Positions 36,332-45,349 of a DNA stretch of 64,000 nucleotides are shown here, in pieces. Both the position numbers and the translations under genes were made by a program. Each line of letters begins with the position of its first letter. Positions within the stretch are counted from its first letter, which is position 1. The stretch is taken from the NCBI GenBank assembly GCA_942491945.1, contig CALODD010000037.1, positions 62,001 through 126,000 on the forward strand, in the 5' to 3' direction. This stretch comes from JAJDYQ01 sp942491945 (GTDB taxonomy: Bacteria; Pseudomonadota; Gammaproteobacteria; JAJDYQ01). A model generated the notes under the pieces. It worked only from the letters and a program-made list of their open reading frames with translations, ran no database searches and was not told the origin of the DNA.

Positions 36332-37134
36332 ATCTGGTGATACCACTGACTGCGATTGACCTGGCAATATCGGCTTTACTCGTACTGCTTCTAGCGGGTG
36401 TCACCATCATCCAGCAATTGCAGCTCGCAAAAATACTAATCATCTCGGCAGTGCGTGCGTTCTTACAGCTGTTGTTACTTGGCTATATTCTGAACATCAT
36501 TTTCGAGTTGCAGGAAGTCACCTGGATACTCGCCATCACCATCGTCATGCTGTTGGTTGCCGGCTATGAAGTAATGTCTCGGCAACATCGTAAACTCAAA
36601 GGCTGGTGGGGGTTTGGTACTGGAACTGTTTCACTCTTTATCTCATCTTTTTGCGTCATGCTCATCACTTTGACCAGCATCATAAATATTGACCCCTGGT
36701 ATGAGCCGCAATATTTGATTCCAATCATGGGCATGTTACTGGGAAATACCATGACCGGGATTGCCGTCAGCATGGATCGTCTGCTGGAAGACACCTGGGT
36801 ACAACGCGGCATGATAGAAACTCGTTTGTGTCTGGGACATACCGCTTCTGAGGCCATTTCTGATTTACGCCGCAAAGCCTTGCGCAGTGGTTTAATTCCC
36901 CTGATTAATTCCATGGCAGTTGCGGGAAATGTCAGTCTGCCAGGCATGATGACAGGGCAGATACTCGCAGGCGTGGAACCACTGGAAGCAGCCAAGTACC
37001 AGATCCTTATTTTCTTTCTCATTACGGCAGGAACCGGCTTCGGTGCCTGGGGTGCAGTCACATTGGCAAGCTATCGCCTGTTTGATGATCGTCATCGACT
37101 ACGGCTGGAGCGACTGAAACAACCTGATGCATAA
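36328..37134 (+). CDS. ABC transporter permease, FetB/UPF0014 family
   Basis: 268 residues with about seven membrane segments. The UPF0014 pattern is visible: PIMGMLLGNTMTGIAVSMDRL, ETRLCLGHTASEAI and PGMMTGQILAGVEPLEAAKYQ. It forms an exporter with the preceding ATPase. E. coli FetAB is proposed to export iron; assignment is by family only. Confidence 0.9.
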   Translation: MNLVIPLTAIDLAISALLVLLLAGVTIIQQLQLAKILIISAVRAFLQLLLLGYILNIIFELQEVTWILAITIVMLLVAGYEVMSRQHRKLKGWWGFGTGTVSLFISSFCVMLITLTSIINIDPWYEPQYLIPIMGMLLGNTMTGIAVSMDRLLEDTWVQRGMIETRLCLGHTASEAISDLRRKALRSGLIPLINSMAVAGNVSLPGMMTGQILAGVEPLEAAKYQILIFFLITAGTGFGAWGAVTLASYRLFDDRHRLRLERLKQPDA

Positions 37135-37228
37135 CCGACCTTTTTGTTCACTGTAGTTATTCCTAATCAGGGTTATCTACCCGTCATAGTTGCATCCGCT
37201 ATAATCCGCACCACACACGGGGGCTCCA

Positions 37229-38353
37229 ATGACAACTATCGCAATTATCGGATCAGGCTTTGCCAGCTGCACGGCAGTCAAAACACTCAGAAGCAATGGC
37301 TACCAGGGTGATATCACTGTTGTTTCACCTAAGGCAGAATTATTTTATTTTCCAAGCCTGATCTGGGTCGCGAGCGGTGGCCGTGATGAAAGCAGCCTGC
37401 GAGTCGACCTGAGCAACTTCTATAAGCGCCATAAGGTCACTCATGTTACTGCACGTGCCACTGGGCTTGATGCCGGTAGCAATACACTTAAAACCAGTGC
37501 CGACGATATTAGTTATGACTATCTCATCATAGCCAGTGGTGGTCGCTATATCCGTAAACTACCGGGCATAGAGCACGCACATATCGCCTGCGCGGGTTGG
37601 GAACCAACCAAAGCCTGGGCCGACAAACTCAACAGCATGGAGTCAGGAAAACTGGCCTTCGGTTTCGCCAGCAATCCCAAAGAGCCTTCAGCCATGCGAG
37701 GCGGCCCGGTGTTCGAATTTCTATTTGGTACGGACACGCTACTCAAACAGCGTGGCAAACGTGATAATTTTGAACTGCATTTCTTCTCGCCAGCTCCGAA
37801 GCCCGGTGCGCGCATGGGAGAAAAAGCGGTCGACCGCCTGCTTGGGGAGATGAAAAAGCGTGGTATCACAACCCATCTTGGCAACAAGATGAAAGGCATG
37901 GAAGCCAATAACGTCATGACCGAAGCCGAAAGCTTCGACGCCGACCTGATTATGTTTATCCCAGGGATGACTGGCCCAGATTGGGCTGCAGACAGCGGAC
38001 TTACACTGTCGGATGGAGGCTTTTTCAAGGCTGAAGAAAACTGTCGAGTAGCAGACTCAGAAAATGTTTATGTCGCCGGTGATGCCGGTAGCTTCCCAGG
38101 CCCAGACTGGAAACCGAAACAAGCTCACATGGCTGATTTACAGGCAGAAGCTGCTGCCAAAAATATTATCGGCCAGATAGAAGGTAAGGCAACAGACCAT
38201 ACGTTCAAGACCGAGCTCATCTGTATTGTTGATAGCATCAACAATGGCACTATGGTGTATCGCGATCCAAAACGTACCATGCAATTACGTGGCATTGTCT
38301 TTCACTGGGCTAAGTCACTGTTTGAGTGGAATTATCTGCGCCCCTATCGCTAG
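37229..38353 (+). CDS. Sulfide:quinone oxidoreductase-like flavoprotein
   Basis: 374 residues. FAD dinucleotide-binding GSGFASCTAV near the N-terminus, YDYLIIASGG in the middle, and VYVAGDAGS as the second FAD motif. Cysteines lie in IACAGW (about 113) and ELICIVDS (about 331), positions compatible with the disulfide-bearing Cys pair of SQR, but a type II NADH dehydrogenase-like role cannot be excluded. The C-terminus is amphipathic (FHWAKSLFEWNYLRPYR), fitting monotopic membrane binding. Monocistronic, 94 bases after the FetAB pair. Confidence 0.75.
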   Translation: MTTIAIIGSGFASCTAVKTLRSNGYQGDITVVSPKAELFYFPSLIWVASGGRDESSLRVDLSNFYKRHKVTHVTARATGLDAGSNTLKTSADDISYDYLIIASGGRYIRKLPGIEHAHIACAGWEPTKAWADKLNSMESGKLAFGFASNPKEPSAMRGGPVFEFLFGTDTLLKQRGKRDNFELHFFSPAPKPGARMGEKAVDRLLGEMKKRGITTHLGNKMKGMEANNVMTEAESFDADLIMFIPGMTGPDWAADSGLTLSDGGFFKAEENCRVADSENVYVAGDAGSFPGPDWKPKQAHMADLQAEAAAKNIIGQIEGKATDHTFKTELICIVDSINNGTMVYRDPKRTMQLRGIVFHWAKSLFEWNYLRPYR

Positions 38354-38377
38354 TAAGTTTTTAGTTCACCCATTCAA

Positions 38378-39655
38378 TTACGCGCTAGACACCCAGCTGG
38401 TTTTGACCTGATTTCGTCCTGCGTCTTTTGCTTCATACAGCGCACGATCCGCTTCTGTGATTAATATCGAGTAATCATCGGTTTTTGCTTCATCCACAAC
38501 CATTGAACCAATACTGACCGTGACATACTCAGCCGCTGCAGATGATTTATGTGGGATAGCCAGGGCTTCCACAGCCTGCCTGACTTTGTCCGCGACTTTC
38601 AATGCACATTCTCGTGAACAGTCGGCCAGTATCAGGGCAAATTCTTCACCGCCATATCGTGCAGCCGTATCGCCTGGACGTCTAGCACAGTCACTGAGAA
38701 CTTGAGCAATTGTTTTCAACACTTCATCACCGGCCTGATGCATATAAGTATCGTTATAGGCCTTAAAGTAATCGACATCGATGATCAGTAAAGCGATCGG
38801 TCGCTCATCGCGACGACAGCGCGCCCACTCTCGAGCAATTCCCGCATCGAAACTACGGCGATTAGCAATTAATGTCAGTGAGTCAATCGAAGAGAGATAC
38901 TCCAGTCTGCCGACTGCTTCCTCCAGCTCAGCCTTAACCTTCTGTAAATCTTTTTCAATAATCTTACGTTCGGATAGCTCGGAATCCAGTTCAGATTTAG
39001 CCACCTGCAACTCATCATTCAAACGTTTTTGCTCAAGACGTAATTCGATAGCTTCACGATAACTATGATTCAGGCGCCAGGCTGAAATAATGAGGTATGA
39101 ACCATATACCACTGTCATGATGCCGATAATAATCCCCGACATTCCCCCTGAGACTAGCCAGACCGCAGCCATTGGCAACAGGATCGGAAAAATAAAACCG
39201 TAATAGGCATAGACCAAGGCTGCATTAGAGGTCAGTGCACCACCAGCCATACCTGTCATCATCAGTACACCCATGAGTGGATATAACTGATCATCTCCAA
39301 ATGGCATGAAGGAAAATAAGCCCCAGGCCACGCCAAGCAAGCATGTCACCAGCACGTAATGACGGGCACTTACCCGTGCCTGTTGCGCATCAAATGAGGC
39401 AGAGTCTGCATCTCTCAGGACATAGAATCGCAGTGCATTAATGGCCATCACCGCTGCAAACCACCACCAAAGTAACGCAATATCAACATCGTGAGCAAAA
39501 AACCACACGGCACCAATCGATACCAGAAAATTAGAGGCAATTGCCAGCGGCAACTGCTGCCGCACCATACGAACCAGTTCGATTAACGCCGCTTCCGACT
39601 TTGCAAAATGTAATCCAGCTGAAACCAACACCACCCCCCAGTTTACCTGTCGCAC
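38378..39655 (-). CDS. Membrane-bound diguanylate cyclase (GGDEF)
   Basis: 425 residues. About six N-terminal membrane helices (30-200), a coiled coil (about 205-260), then a GGDEF domain with intact YGGEEFALIL and a plausible DxD (LIIDVDYFKAYND). It should make c-di-GMP. No EAL domain. No signal-binding domain is recognised in the membrane part. A hairpin (39668-39696) lies in its 5' region. Confidence 0.92.
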   Translation of the reverse strand: MRQVNWGVVLVSAGLHFAKSEAALIELVRMVRQQLPLAIASNFLVSIGAVWFFAHDVDIALLWWWFAAVMAINALRFYVLRDADSASFDAQQARVSARHYVLVTCLLGVAWGLFSFMPFGDDQLYPLMGVLMMTGMAGGALTSNAALVYAYYGFIFPILLPMAAVWLVSGGMSGIIIGIMTVVYGSYLIISAWRLNHSYREAIELRLEQKRLNDELQVAKSELDSELSERKIIEKDLQKVKAELEEAVGRLEYLSSIDSLTLIANRRSFDAGIAREWARCRRDERPIALLIIDVDYFKAYNDTYMHQAGDEVLKTIAQVLSDCARRPGDTAARYGGEEFALILADCSRECALKVADKVRQAVEALAIPHKSSAAAEYVTVSIGSMVVDEAKTDDYSILITEADRALYEAKDAGRNQVKTSWVSSA

Positions 39656-39667
39656 AGTGTAAGCCTG

Positions 39668-39696
39668 CCCATATATGAGACACTGTCTAATATGGG
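39668..39696 (-). promoter_or_regulatory. Inverted repeat upstream of the GGDEF gene
   Basis: Arms CCCATAT and ATATGGG, 15 bases apart, 13 bases upstream of the GGDEF start. It may be an operator or a leader stem. The rest of the 257-base spacer to the cytochrome gene shows nothing else certain. Confidence 0.35.
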
Positions 39697-39912
39697 TATT
39701 TTCTTACCACTTAACATTTATTTACATTTCGGGAATGCATAATTAAGCCCCAGCGTGCAACGTTTACGCGAAATTTCTGTCATAAATTAGCGATTGCTTA
39801 ACATTTGTTAACCGCAACAGGCTTTCATCATGCTGATTTTTCAATATAATCCGCATGGAAATTTTTAACGGGCTAACCCCCGAATATGTACCGATACCCT
39901 TGGAGGTTCTGA

Positions 39913-40221
39913 ATGAAAATCGTAAACACTGCAATTATTGCTATTTCTATGATGGCTGCAGCTCCTGCTATGGCAGGTGATGCTGGCGCTGGTGAAGCTG
40001 CATACAACGGCAAAGGCTGCTCAGGCTGCCATGGTGCTGGTGGTAACAGCCAGATTCCTACTTACCCTAAATTAAGTGGTAAAGGCGCTGACGTTATTGC
40101 TAAAGCACTGACTGATTTCAAATCTGGCGCACGTAAAGAGCCAACTATGAACGCTATGGCTGCTGGCCTGAGCGATGCGGATGTTGCTAACATCGCTGCT
40201 TATCTAGGCGCTCAAAAGTAA
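39913..40221 (+). CDS. Small periplasmic cytochrome c (class I)
   Basis: 102 residues. Signal peptide (AIIAISMMAAAPAMAGDA), haem site CSGCH (36-40), and a likely axial Met in EPTMNAM. The mature chain of about 80 residues with one haem resembles cytochrome c5/c-555-type electron carriers of the periplasm. RBS TTGGAGG is 8 bases upstream. A run of three hairpins follows the stop. In a sulfur oxidiser such a protein could receive electrons from sulfur oxidation, but that is inference. Confidence 0.93.
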   Translation: MKIVNTAIIAISMMAAAPAMAGDAGAGEAAYNGKGCSGCHGAGGNSQIPTYPKLSGKGADVIAKALTDFKSGARKEPTMNAMAAGLSDADVANIAAYLGAQK

Positions 40222-40283
40222 TCATTGATTACTTTTCAGGCTTTGCCTGAAATAAAAAAGCCGACCATTGGTCGGCTTTTTTT
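40214..40283 (+). terminator. Three tandem hairpins ending in a terminator
   Basis: Hairpin A (40214-40236) has 10-base arms AAAAGTAATC/GATTACTTTT and includes the cytochrome stop codon. Hairpin B (40235-40251) is TTCAGGC-TTT-GCCTGAA. Hairpin C (40260-40276) is GCCGACC-ATT-GGTCGGC followed by T7, flanked by A6 on the other side, so it works as a rho-independent terminator in both directions for the convergent genes. Confidence 0.88.
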
Positions 40284-40303
40284 ATGTCTGCTCGAATGAA
40301 CTA

Positions 40304-40561
40304 TCAGAAGTTTTTCATGCCAAAGTGACCGCGTTCACCTGAATCACTGTCGACCATTTTGTCGGTCTCAATCGCCAGCTCAACGGCCATACTGATGGCT
40401 TTTTGCATGGCGCTCTTCTGATTATCCTCGGTGACTTTGCCACTGCCCACCATTTGCGAAAAAATTGCTGTCGCTGCTTCATAGATAACAGTTGGAAGAA
40501 CCAGGTCACTGCGCGCCACCCGAATTCGTGTCATTTCCGACATATCACGTAGATCAGACAT
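40304..40561 (-). CDS. Small conserved-type protein of unknown function
   Basis: 85 residues, soluble, mixed charge, with helical segments (VLPTVIYEAATAIFSQMVG, MQKAISMAVELAIETDKMV). An AAGGAGAATG ribosome-binding site supports it as real. Family not recognised. It shares the bidirectional terminator with the cytochrome gene. Confidence 0.65.
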   Translation of the reverse strand: MSDLRDMSEMTRIRVARSDLVLPTVIYEAATAIFSQMVGSGKVTEDNQKSAMQKAISMAVELAIETDKMVDSDSGERGHFGMKNF

Positions 40562-40660
40562 CTCATTCTCCTTGAGTGCTAGTTTATTATCGTGCCGTTA
40601 ATCATAGCCTGTTTACCGCCTATGTCCCATACTCAACTATCAGATATGGACTGAACTGAC

Positions 40661-41284
40661 ATGAATAACAAAGTTGATAATGCAGTAAAACGACTACAAA
40701 ACATCTTACCTCTGGAACAAAACTTAACCGCGTTATCTACCCAGGATATCAACGACTACCACAGTATTCTTCGTCAGTTTCTGGAGCATGGTCAGGTAAC
40801 CCAGAGCAATATCTACGCTGCCAGTAAATTAGCGGAACTCGGCTTTATTGTACTCAACGAAGAGAATGGTATTACCGGCGCTTACCCGTTTACCTCCGAG
40901 GATAGAATACACAAGGTACATTCGCCCTATGGGATATCACGTTGTATGTGTGCACTCGATGCGTTGGCGATCGCTCCAATGTATGAACTCACCACAACCG
41001 TCATGTCTCAATGCCATAGTAGCCGCGCTGAAATCATGGTTCAGCAGGATAACAAGCAAATCATCAATCCAGATGAATTAGACGAGACGGTGTTTGCCAT
41101 AAACTGGAATGCCTCATGCGCGGCGACCAGTTGCTCTGATTCACTTTGTGGGGAAATGATATTCCTGAGAGGGGAAAATCACATCGAAAACTGGCTGAAT
41201 GAAGACAAAGAACAACGAGAAATCTTCAATCTTACAGAGGCTGTTGAATTCGCGGCTGCGTTCTTCAAACCCCTCGTTGACTGA
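40661..41284 (+). CDS. MerB-like protein (organomercurial lyase family)
   Basis: 207 residues (MerB 212). The active-site motif CALD (C97, D100) matches MerB C96/D99, and SLCGEMIFLR (C163) matches the MerB C159/CCHVHFF region; the C-terminal NWLNEDKEQREIFNLTEAVEFAAAFF matches MerB's W...V.EAF stretch. All three residues needed for protonolysis of the C-Hg bond appear kept. There is no merA, merR or transport gene nearby, so it may be a MerB homologue with another role. Confidence 0.7.
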   Translation: MNNKVDNAVKRLQNILPLEQNLTALSTQDINDYHSILRQFLEHGQVTQSNIYAASKLAELGFIVLNEENGITGAYPFTSEDRIHKVHSPYGISRCMCALDALAIAPMYELTTTVMSQCHSSRAEIMVQQDNKQIINPDELDETVFAINWNASCAATSCSDSLCGEMIFLRGENHIENWLNEDKEQREIFNLTEAVEFAAAFFKPLVD

Positions 41285-41304
41285 CTACGCTAGCAAATAC
41301 CCGG

Positions 41305-42195
41305 TCAGCTAGGTAATGAGATAAAACGACCGGACGTATCGAGTGTTTTCGCGTTCGGATATAACTCACGCAAGGCTTTCTCAACATCAAAAGCAAAGGC
41401 TGTGGCCGATTGATAGCGATCAGAATCTGCTTTTGCCATCGCCCGTTTAACGATGTGTTCTACAACATCCGGAATACCATCACGCAGCGAGCTCATTGGC
41501 TCGGGATCATCGTGCATAATCTGAAAAGCCGTATGGCGGTTATCGAACGGATATTTACCGGTGAGAATCCGATACATGGTTGAGCCCAGGGCAAAGATGT
41601 CTGTTAGCTCAGAGATACGACGCTCGCGGTCAAAATGTTCGGGGGCCATATATGCAATAGTACCGGTATCCCGCGAAGGCGGCTCCTCGATTTTATGCGA
41701 CACACCAAAGTCCATAATCTTCACCATACCCTGGGCTGGGTGGTACATGATATTGCCGGGTTTGATATCGCGATGTATGACACCGTGATAATGGATATAT
41801 TCCAGTCCAAGACAGCACTTGTAGATAATATCCAGGGTCTCTTCTACATCTAGCGGCCCGGTGGCGTCCATATAGTCCTGAACAGAACGTCCAGGTACAT
41901 ACTCAACAACCATGTAATCGATCATGCCATTATCGATCACATCATAAATAGTAATGATATTGGGGTGCGCGAATTTACCAGCGATGCGAGCTTCGTGATA
42001 AAACTCTTCGATCACCATTTTTAAGTCGTCTTTGCTCAAGGCTTCCGCCTTGGCTTTCTTGATCGCTACTTCACGGTCAAGCAATGGATCATAAGCACGG
42101 TATACGATGCCTGAAGCACCTTCACCGGCTTTTGTCTTCAATTCATAACGACCAATGTAGTTATTTGAACCAGAATTTCTGGCTGGAGCTCCCAT
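41305..42195 (-). CDS. Ser/Thr protein kinase
   Basis: 296 residues, almost only a kinase domain (about 15-280): AGEGASGIVYRAYD, VAIKKAK with the ATP-site Lys, HRDIKPGNIM, DFG and APEHF. No membrane segment or sensor domain. The C-terminal 20 residues (ELYPNAKTLDTSGRFISLPS) are short and non-catalytic. Single gene with a gap of 36 bases to slyD. Confidence 0.93.
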   Translation of the reverse strand: MGAPARNSGSNNYIGRYELKTKAGEGASGIVYRAYDPLLDREVAIKKAKAEALSKDDLKMVIEEFYHEARIAGKFAHPNIITIYDVIDNGMIDYMVVEYVPGRSVQDYMDATGPLDVEETLDIIYKCCLGLEYIHYHGVIHRDIKPGNIMYHPAQGMVKIMDFGVSHKIEEPPSRDTGTIAYMAPEHFDRERRISELTDIFALGSTMYRILTGKYPFDNRHTAFQIMHDDPEPMSSLRDGIPDVVEHIVKRAMAKADSDRYQSATAFAFDVEKALRELYPNAKTLDTSGRFISLPS

Positions 42196-42231
42196 TACGT
42201 AATGATCCCTGGTTATTAATTATTTTCAGTG

Positions 42232-42732
42232 TTAATGAGAATGGCCACAGCCACCCTCAGCATGGACATGTCCATGAGACAACTCTTCTTCAGTTGCCTC
42301 GCGGACATCGACGATATTCACATCAAAATGCAGGTTCATCCCTGCCATCGTATGGTTACCATCGATAGTCACTTCATCACCATCGATCTCAGTCACAGTA
42401 ATGACCATCATCTCGCCTTCCGGTGACTGCGCCTGGAACTGCATACCCGGCTGAATATCAGCACCTTCCTCAAACATATTCCGTGGCACAACCTGGATAC
42501 GCTCAGGGTCAACCGCACCATAAGCATCTTTCGGTTCGATACTGACGCTGACAGAATCACCAGCCTGTTTACCGTCTAAAGCAGTCTCCAGACCAGGAAT
42601 AATATTTTGTGCACCGTGCAGATAGGCAAACTCGCCATTTTCCGAGTTATCCATAACCTCGCCATCATCATCCTTGAGAGTGTAGTCCATAGTGACCACA
42701 CTGTTGGCCGCAATCTGCATTGTGAAATCCAT
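42232..42732 (-). CDS. slyD: FKBP-type peptidyl-prolyl isomerase, SlyD-like
   Basis: 166 residues. The FKBP core (YTLKDDDGEVMDNSEN, GLETALDGKQAGDSVSVSI, ERIQVVPRNMF) includes the IF chaperone insertion. The tail HGHVHAEGGCGHSH is His-rich and metal-binding, as in SlyD, a prolyl isomerase/chaperone that delivers nickel. Here the tail is short compared with E. coli. Cytoplasmic. Confidence 0.93.
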   Translation of the reverse strand: MDFTMQIAANSVVTMDYTLKDDDGEVMDNSENGEFAYLHGAQNIIPGLETALDGKQAGDSVSVSIEPKDAYGAVDPERIQVVPRNMFEEGADIQPGMQFQAQSPEGEMMVITVTEIDGDEVTIDGNHTMAGMNLHFDVNIVDVREATEEELSHGHVHAEGGCGHSH

Positions 42733-42965
42733 TCGATAGTGAAAAAAATGATTTTAGCATGCAGATGCAATAAGTTCCTGCGATCTTAGCCAATTCATTA
42801 CCATTTAATCTGTAAGACTTTATGGCTAAACAACATAAATACCGAGGTTATACAGAGGCTTTATAGATCGCCGGATTAGACACTATTTGACTCAGGTCAG
42901 AATGGAAGAAATCCATTCTCAGGATAATTAAACCATAGAATTTTTAGCATCCTCGGAGAAAACCA

Positions 42966-43094
42966 ATGGAACAAATTATTAACCTGCTGTTTGGTAGCTT
43001 TACCGGTCAATTAACGTTGGCTGTAATGGGCACAATACTGGCTATGACCATCTACTTCATTTACCTGTTCATGAAAAAGCCAGAAGATATCTAG
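42966..43094 (+). CDS. Tiny membrane protein, DUF3149-like
   Basis: A 42-residue frame, too short for standard calling, with GGAG 9 bases before ATG 42966 and TAG at 43092. One membrane span (LAVMGTILAMTIYFIYLFM) followed by KKPEDI, the layout of small DUF3149-type proteins. Function unknown. The spacer 42733-42965 before it holds no other gene. Confidence 0.65.
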   Translation: MEQIINLLFGSFTGQLTLAVMGTILAMTIYFIYLFMKKPEDI

Positions 43095-43098
43095 CCAG

Positions 43099-44253
43099 TT
43101 ATTTGATGAGCGCCTGTAACTGCTCAATCAGTTTACGGGCGCTATCAGCACTATTCTTTACATAAAGCTCTAACAAGGGGCGCATCCGTTCCAGGAGATC
43201 GTCAAGCTGGCCGGTCACCTGTTCTTCACGATCTTTCTTTAATAGATAGAGCGCCTGTTCGACATTCAGGATCGGCGTGTTCGCATTACTAATCGCGCTT
43301 TCGTCATAGCTGACCTGATTCCCGCCTTTCTGCTGAGCTTCCTGCAGATATTCACCAGCCGCATCCATCAGGTCAATTACTCGTGTCGCGCCATCCACAT
43401 TAACTTTGGCCAAACCTATACTGGCACTAAAACCGACCTGTTCATTCTGATGTTGTAAAGAGACCGCATCGACCATTTCACGCACACGCCGCATCATCCG
43501 AATCGCGCCGGCAGAATCACGAGTACTCAACAACGCCGCAAACTCATTGAGTCCAGTTCGGCAAAGCATGTCTTCCTGCCGGGTATGGCGAGAAAGAATT
43601 TCACCGACCTTTTTCACTACACTGTTGGACTTATCTTTGCCGATTTTAAGAAATAAAGATTTAAAATCATCAATTGCCAATCTGACGATCACCAAGTCAT
43701 GGTGGTTACGTTTCGCGTAAGACAGGGCCTGCATCGCGGATTTTTCAAAAAATGCCCTGGTACCAAGCCCAGTTAACTCATCAACTGCAGCGATTTCCTG
43801 TAATTCGGTATCTTTATCTGCCAGCTCATCTGTTGTGCGGACTAATTTACTATGTACCTGAATAGCCGCGCGTAACTGGGCAGAATCAAAAGGTTTGGAT
43901 AAAAACCCGGTTGCTCCCGCCTCAAAAATTCGGGTGCGGTTTTCTTCGGTATCTTCCTGCCCAGTGACAATGATGACAGGCATAGCTTTAATACGGTCAT
44001 CTTCTGAGCCGCGCACTTTCTCGAGAAAGCCGTAACCATCCATGACAGGCATGGATAAATCACAGCAAACGATCTTTATACTCTTATCCTTCTGCAGCAG
44101 ATTCCAGGCTTCTTCACCATCTCCTGCTTCGACAACATCGTTAAGCCCTTTCAGAATCCTGGAGACAGATTTACGCATCACACGAGCATCATCTACGATC
44201 ATGATGCGCATTAGCGTTTCGTCTGTGCTAGCAGGTTGTGCTGCAGAGTTCAT
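43099..44253 (-). CDS. Response regulator with degenerate GGDEF domain
   Basis: 384 residues. Receiver domain (about 15-135) with DD, phosphoacceptor Asp in CCDLSMPVMDG and Lys in LSKPFD. Then a GGDEF-like domain (about 165-320) in which GGEEF is replaced by GLNEF, so cyclase activity is unlikely; it may bind nucleotide. The C-terminal helical part (about 325-384) is of unknown role. The cognate histidine kinase is not in the window. Confidence 0.9.
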   Translation of the reverse strand: MNSAAQPASTDETLMRIMIVDDARVMRKSVSRILKGLNDVVEAGDGEEAWNLLQKDKSIKIVCCDLSMPVMDGYGFLEKVRGSEDDRIKAMPVIIVTGQEDTEENRTRIFEAGATGFLSKPFDSAQLRAAIQVHSKLVRTTDELADKDTELQEIAAVDELTGLGTRAFFEKSAMQALSYAKRNHHDLVIVRLAIDDFKSLFLKIGKDKSNSVVKKVGEILSRHTRQEDMLCRTGLNEFAALLSTRDSAGAIRMMRRVREMVDAVSLQHQNEQVGFSASIGLAKVNVDGATRVIDLMDAAGEYLQEAQQKGGNQVSYDESAISNANTPILNVEQALYLLKKDREEQVTGQLDDLLERMRPLLELYVKNSADSARKLIEQLQALIK

Positions 44254-44364
44254 TTATTCACTTGTCCAATATCAATTCACATTCTTTAACAGTGTATATC
44301 TAGCTTACAAAGCCCGCCTACCCTACCATCGGCCTGTTAAAAAATCACTAACAAGGAGATACGA

Positions 44365-45177
44365 ATGGAATCTATATTAGCCGATGCACAGGGGCTCCTA
44401 ATGGAGTATGGCATCAAGGTCGTGGCTGCAATTGCCATATTTATCATTGGTAAATGGATCGCACGTTTCCTGGTCAACTTACTAAAGAAAGTAATGCAAC
44501 GCTCCAATATTGAAGTGACTCTCATCGACTTCGCTGGCAATCTTTCCTATGCCGCCCTGATAGTGTTTGTCGTCCTGGCTGCCTTGAATCAGCTCGGTAT
44601 CCAGACCACATCCTTCATCGCAGTCATCGGTGCAGCAGGTCTAGCCATTGGCCTGGCGATGCAAGACTCGCTGTCGAATTTTGCTGCCGGTGTCATGATG
44701 ATTATCTTTCGCCCCTTCAAAGTCGGCGATTTCATCGAAGCTGCTGGTACGTCTGGCACAGCAACCAGTATCAATATATTTACAACCACTTTAAAGACCG
44801 GCGATAACCGAGTCATCCATATTCCGAATGGTAATATCCTGAGCGGCAATATCATCAATTATTCAGCCAACGACACTCGACGCATCGATATGGTTTTTGG
44901 CATCGGATACGAAGACAACATCAAACAGGCCAAGAGCATTATTGAAGAGGCCCTCAAAGCCGATGAACGTGTGTTACAGGATCCAGCTCCTACGATTGGT
45001 GTGGGTGAACTGGCCGACAGCAGCGTAAACATCGTGGTCCGCCCCTGGGTTAAAACCGACGACTACTGGCCGACTCACTTTGCACTGCATGAAGACATCA
45101 AAGAGCGTTTTGATTCTGCCAACATATCGATCCCTTATCCGCAAACCGATGTGCATCTGCACAAAACCGCAGCGTAA
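44365..45177 (+). CDS. mscS: Small-conductance mechanosensitive channel MscS
   Basis: 270 residues (E. coli 286). Three N-terminal membrane helices, the TM3 pattern GAAGLAIGLAMQDSLSNFAAG and cytoplasmic beta-domain PFKVGDFIEAAGTSGTA are MscS hallmarks. It releases solutes on hypo-osmotic shock. A good AAGGAG site is upstream. Located 172 bases before prkB. Confidence 0.95.
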   Translation: MESILADAQGLLMEYGIKVVAAIAIFIIGKWIARFLVNLLKKVMQRSNIEVTLIDFAGNLSYAALIVFVVLAALNQLGIQTTSFIAVIGAAGLAIGLAMQDSLSNFAAGVMMIIFRPFKVGDFIEAAGTSGTATSINIFTTTLKTGDNRVIHIPNGNILSGNIINYSANDTRRIDMVFGIGYEDNIKQAKSIIEEALKADERVLQDPAPTIGVGELADSSVNIVVRPWVKTDDYWPTHFALHEDIKERFDSANISIPYPQTDVHLHKTAA

Positions 45178-45251
45178 TACTCACTATTAACCAACCACAT
45201 GATGGATAAGATTTACTTATCATGGAGGACAAACTCCTGAGATAGAATGCG

Positions 45252-45323
45252 CAGCCCGCTGAGGTACATGGATACCTCCGGGCTGATTCGCATTGCCTGG
45301 CAATGCCGCGGCATTTTAGCCGC
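45252..45323 (+). promoter_or_regulatory. Three-stem leader upstream of prkB
   Basis: Stem 1 (45252-45285): CAGCCCG/CGGGCTG and GAGGTA/TACCTC with a two-base bulge and loop CATGGA. Stem 2 (45290-45306): GCATTG-CCTGG-CAATGC. Stem 3 (45308-45323): GCGGC-ATTTTA-GCCGC. The ribosome-binding site follows (CAGGAGCACATC). No T-run, so not a simple terminator. A structured 5' leader controlling prkB is possible. Confidence 0.5.
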
Positions 45324-45349
45324 CCGAATTCTAAATACAGGAGCACATC

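Noticed and set aside
43099..44253. Active diguanylate cyclase
   Set aside because: GGEEF reads GLNEF, so catalysis is unlikely.
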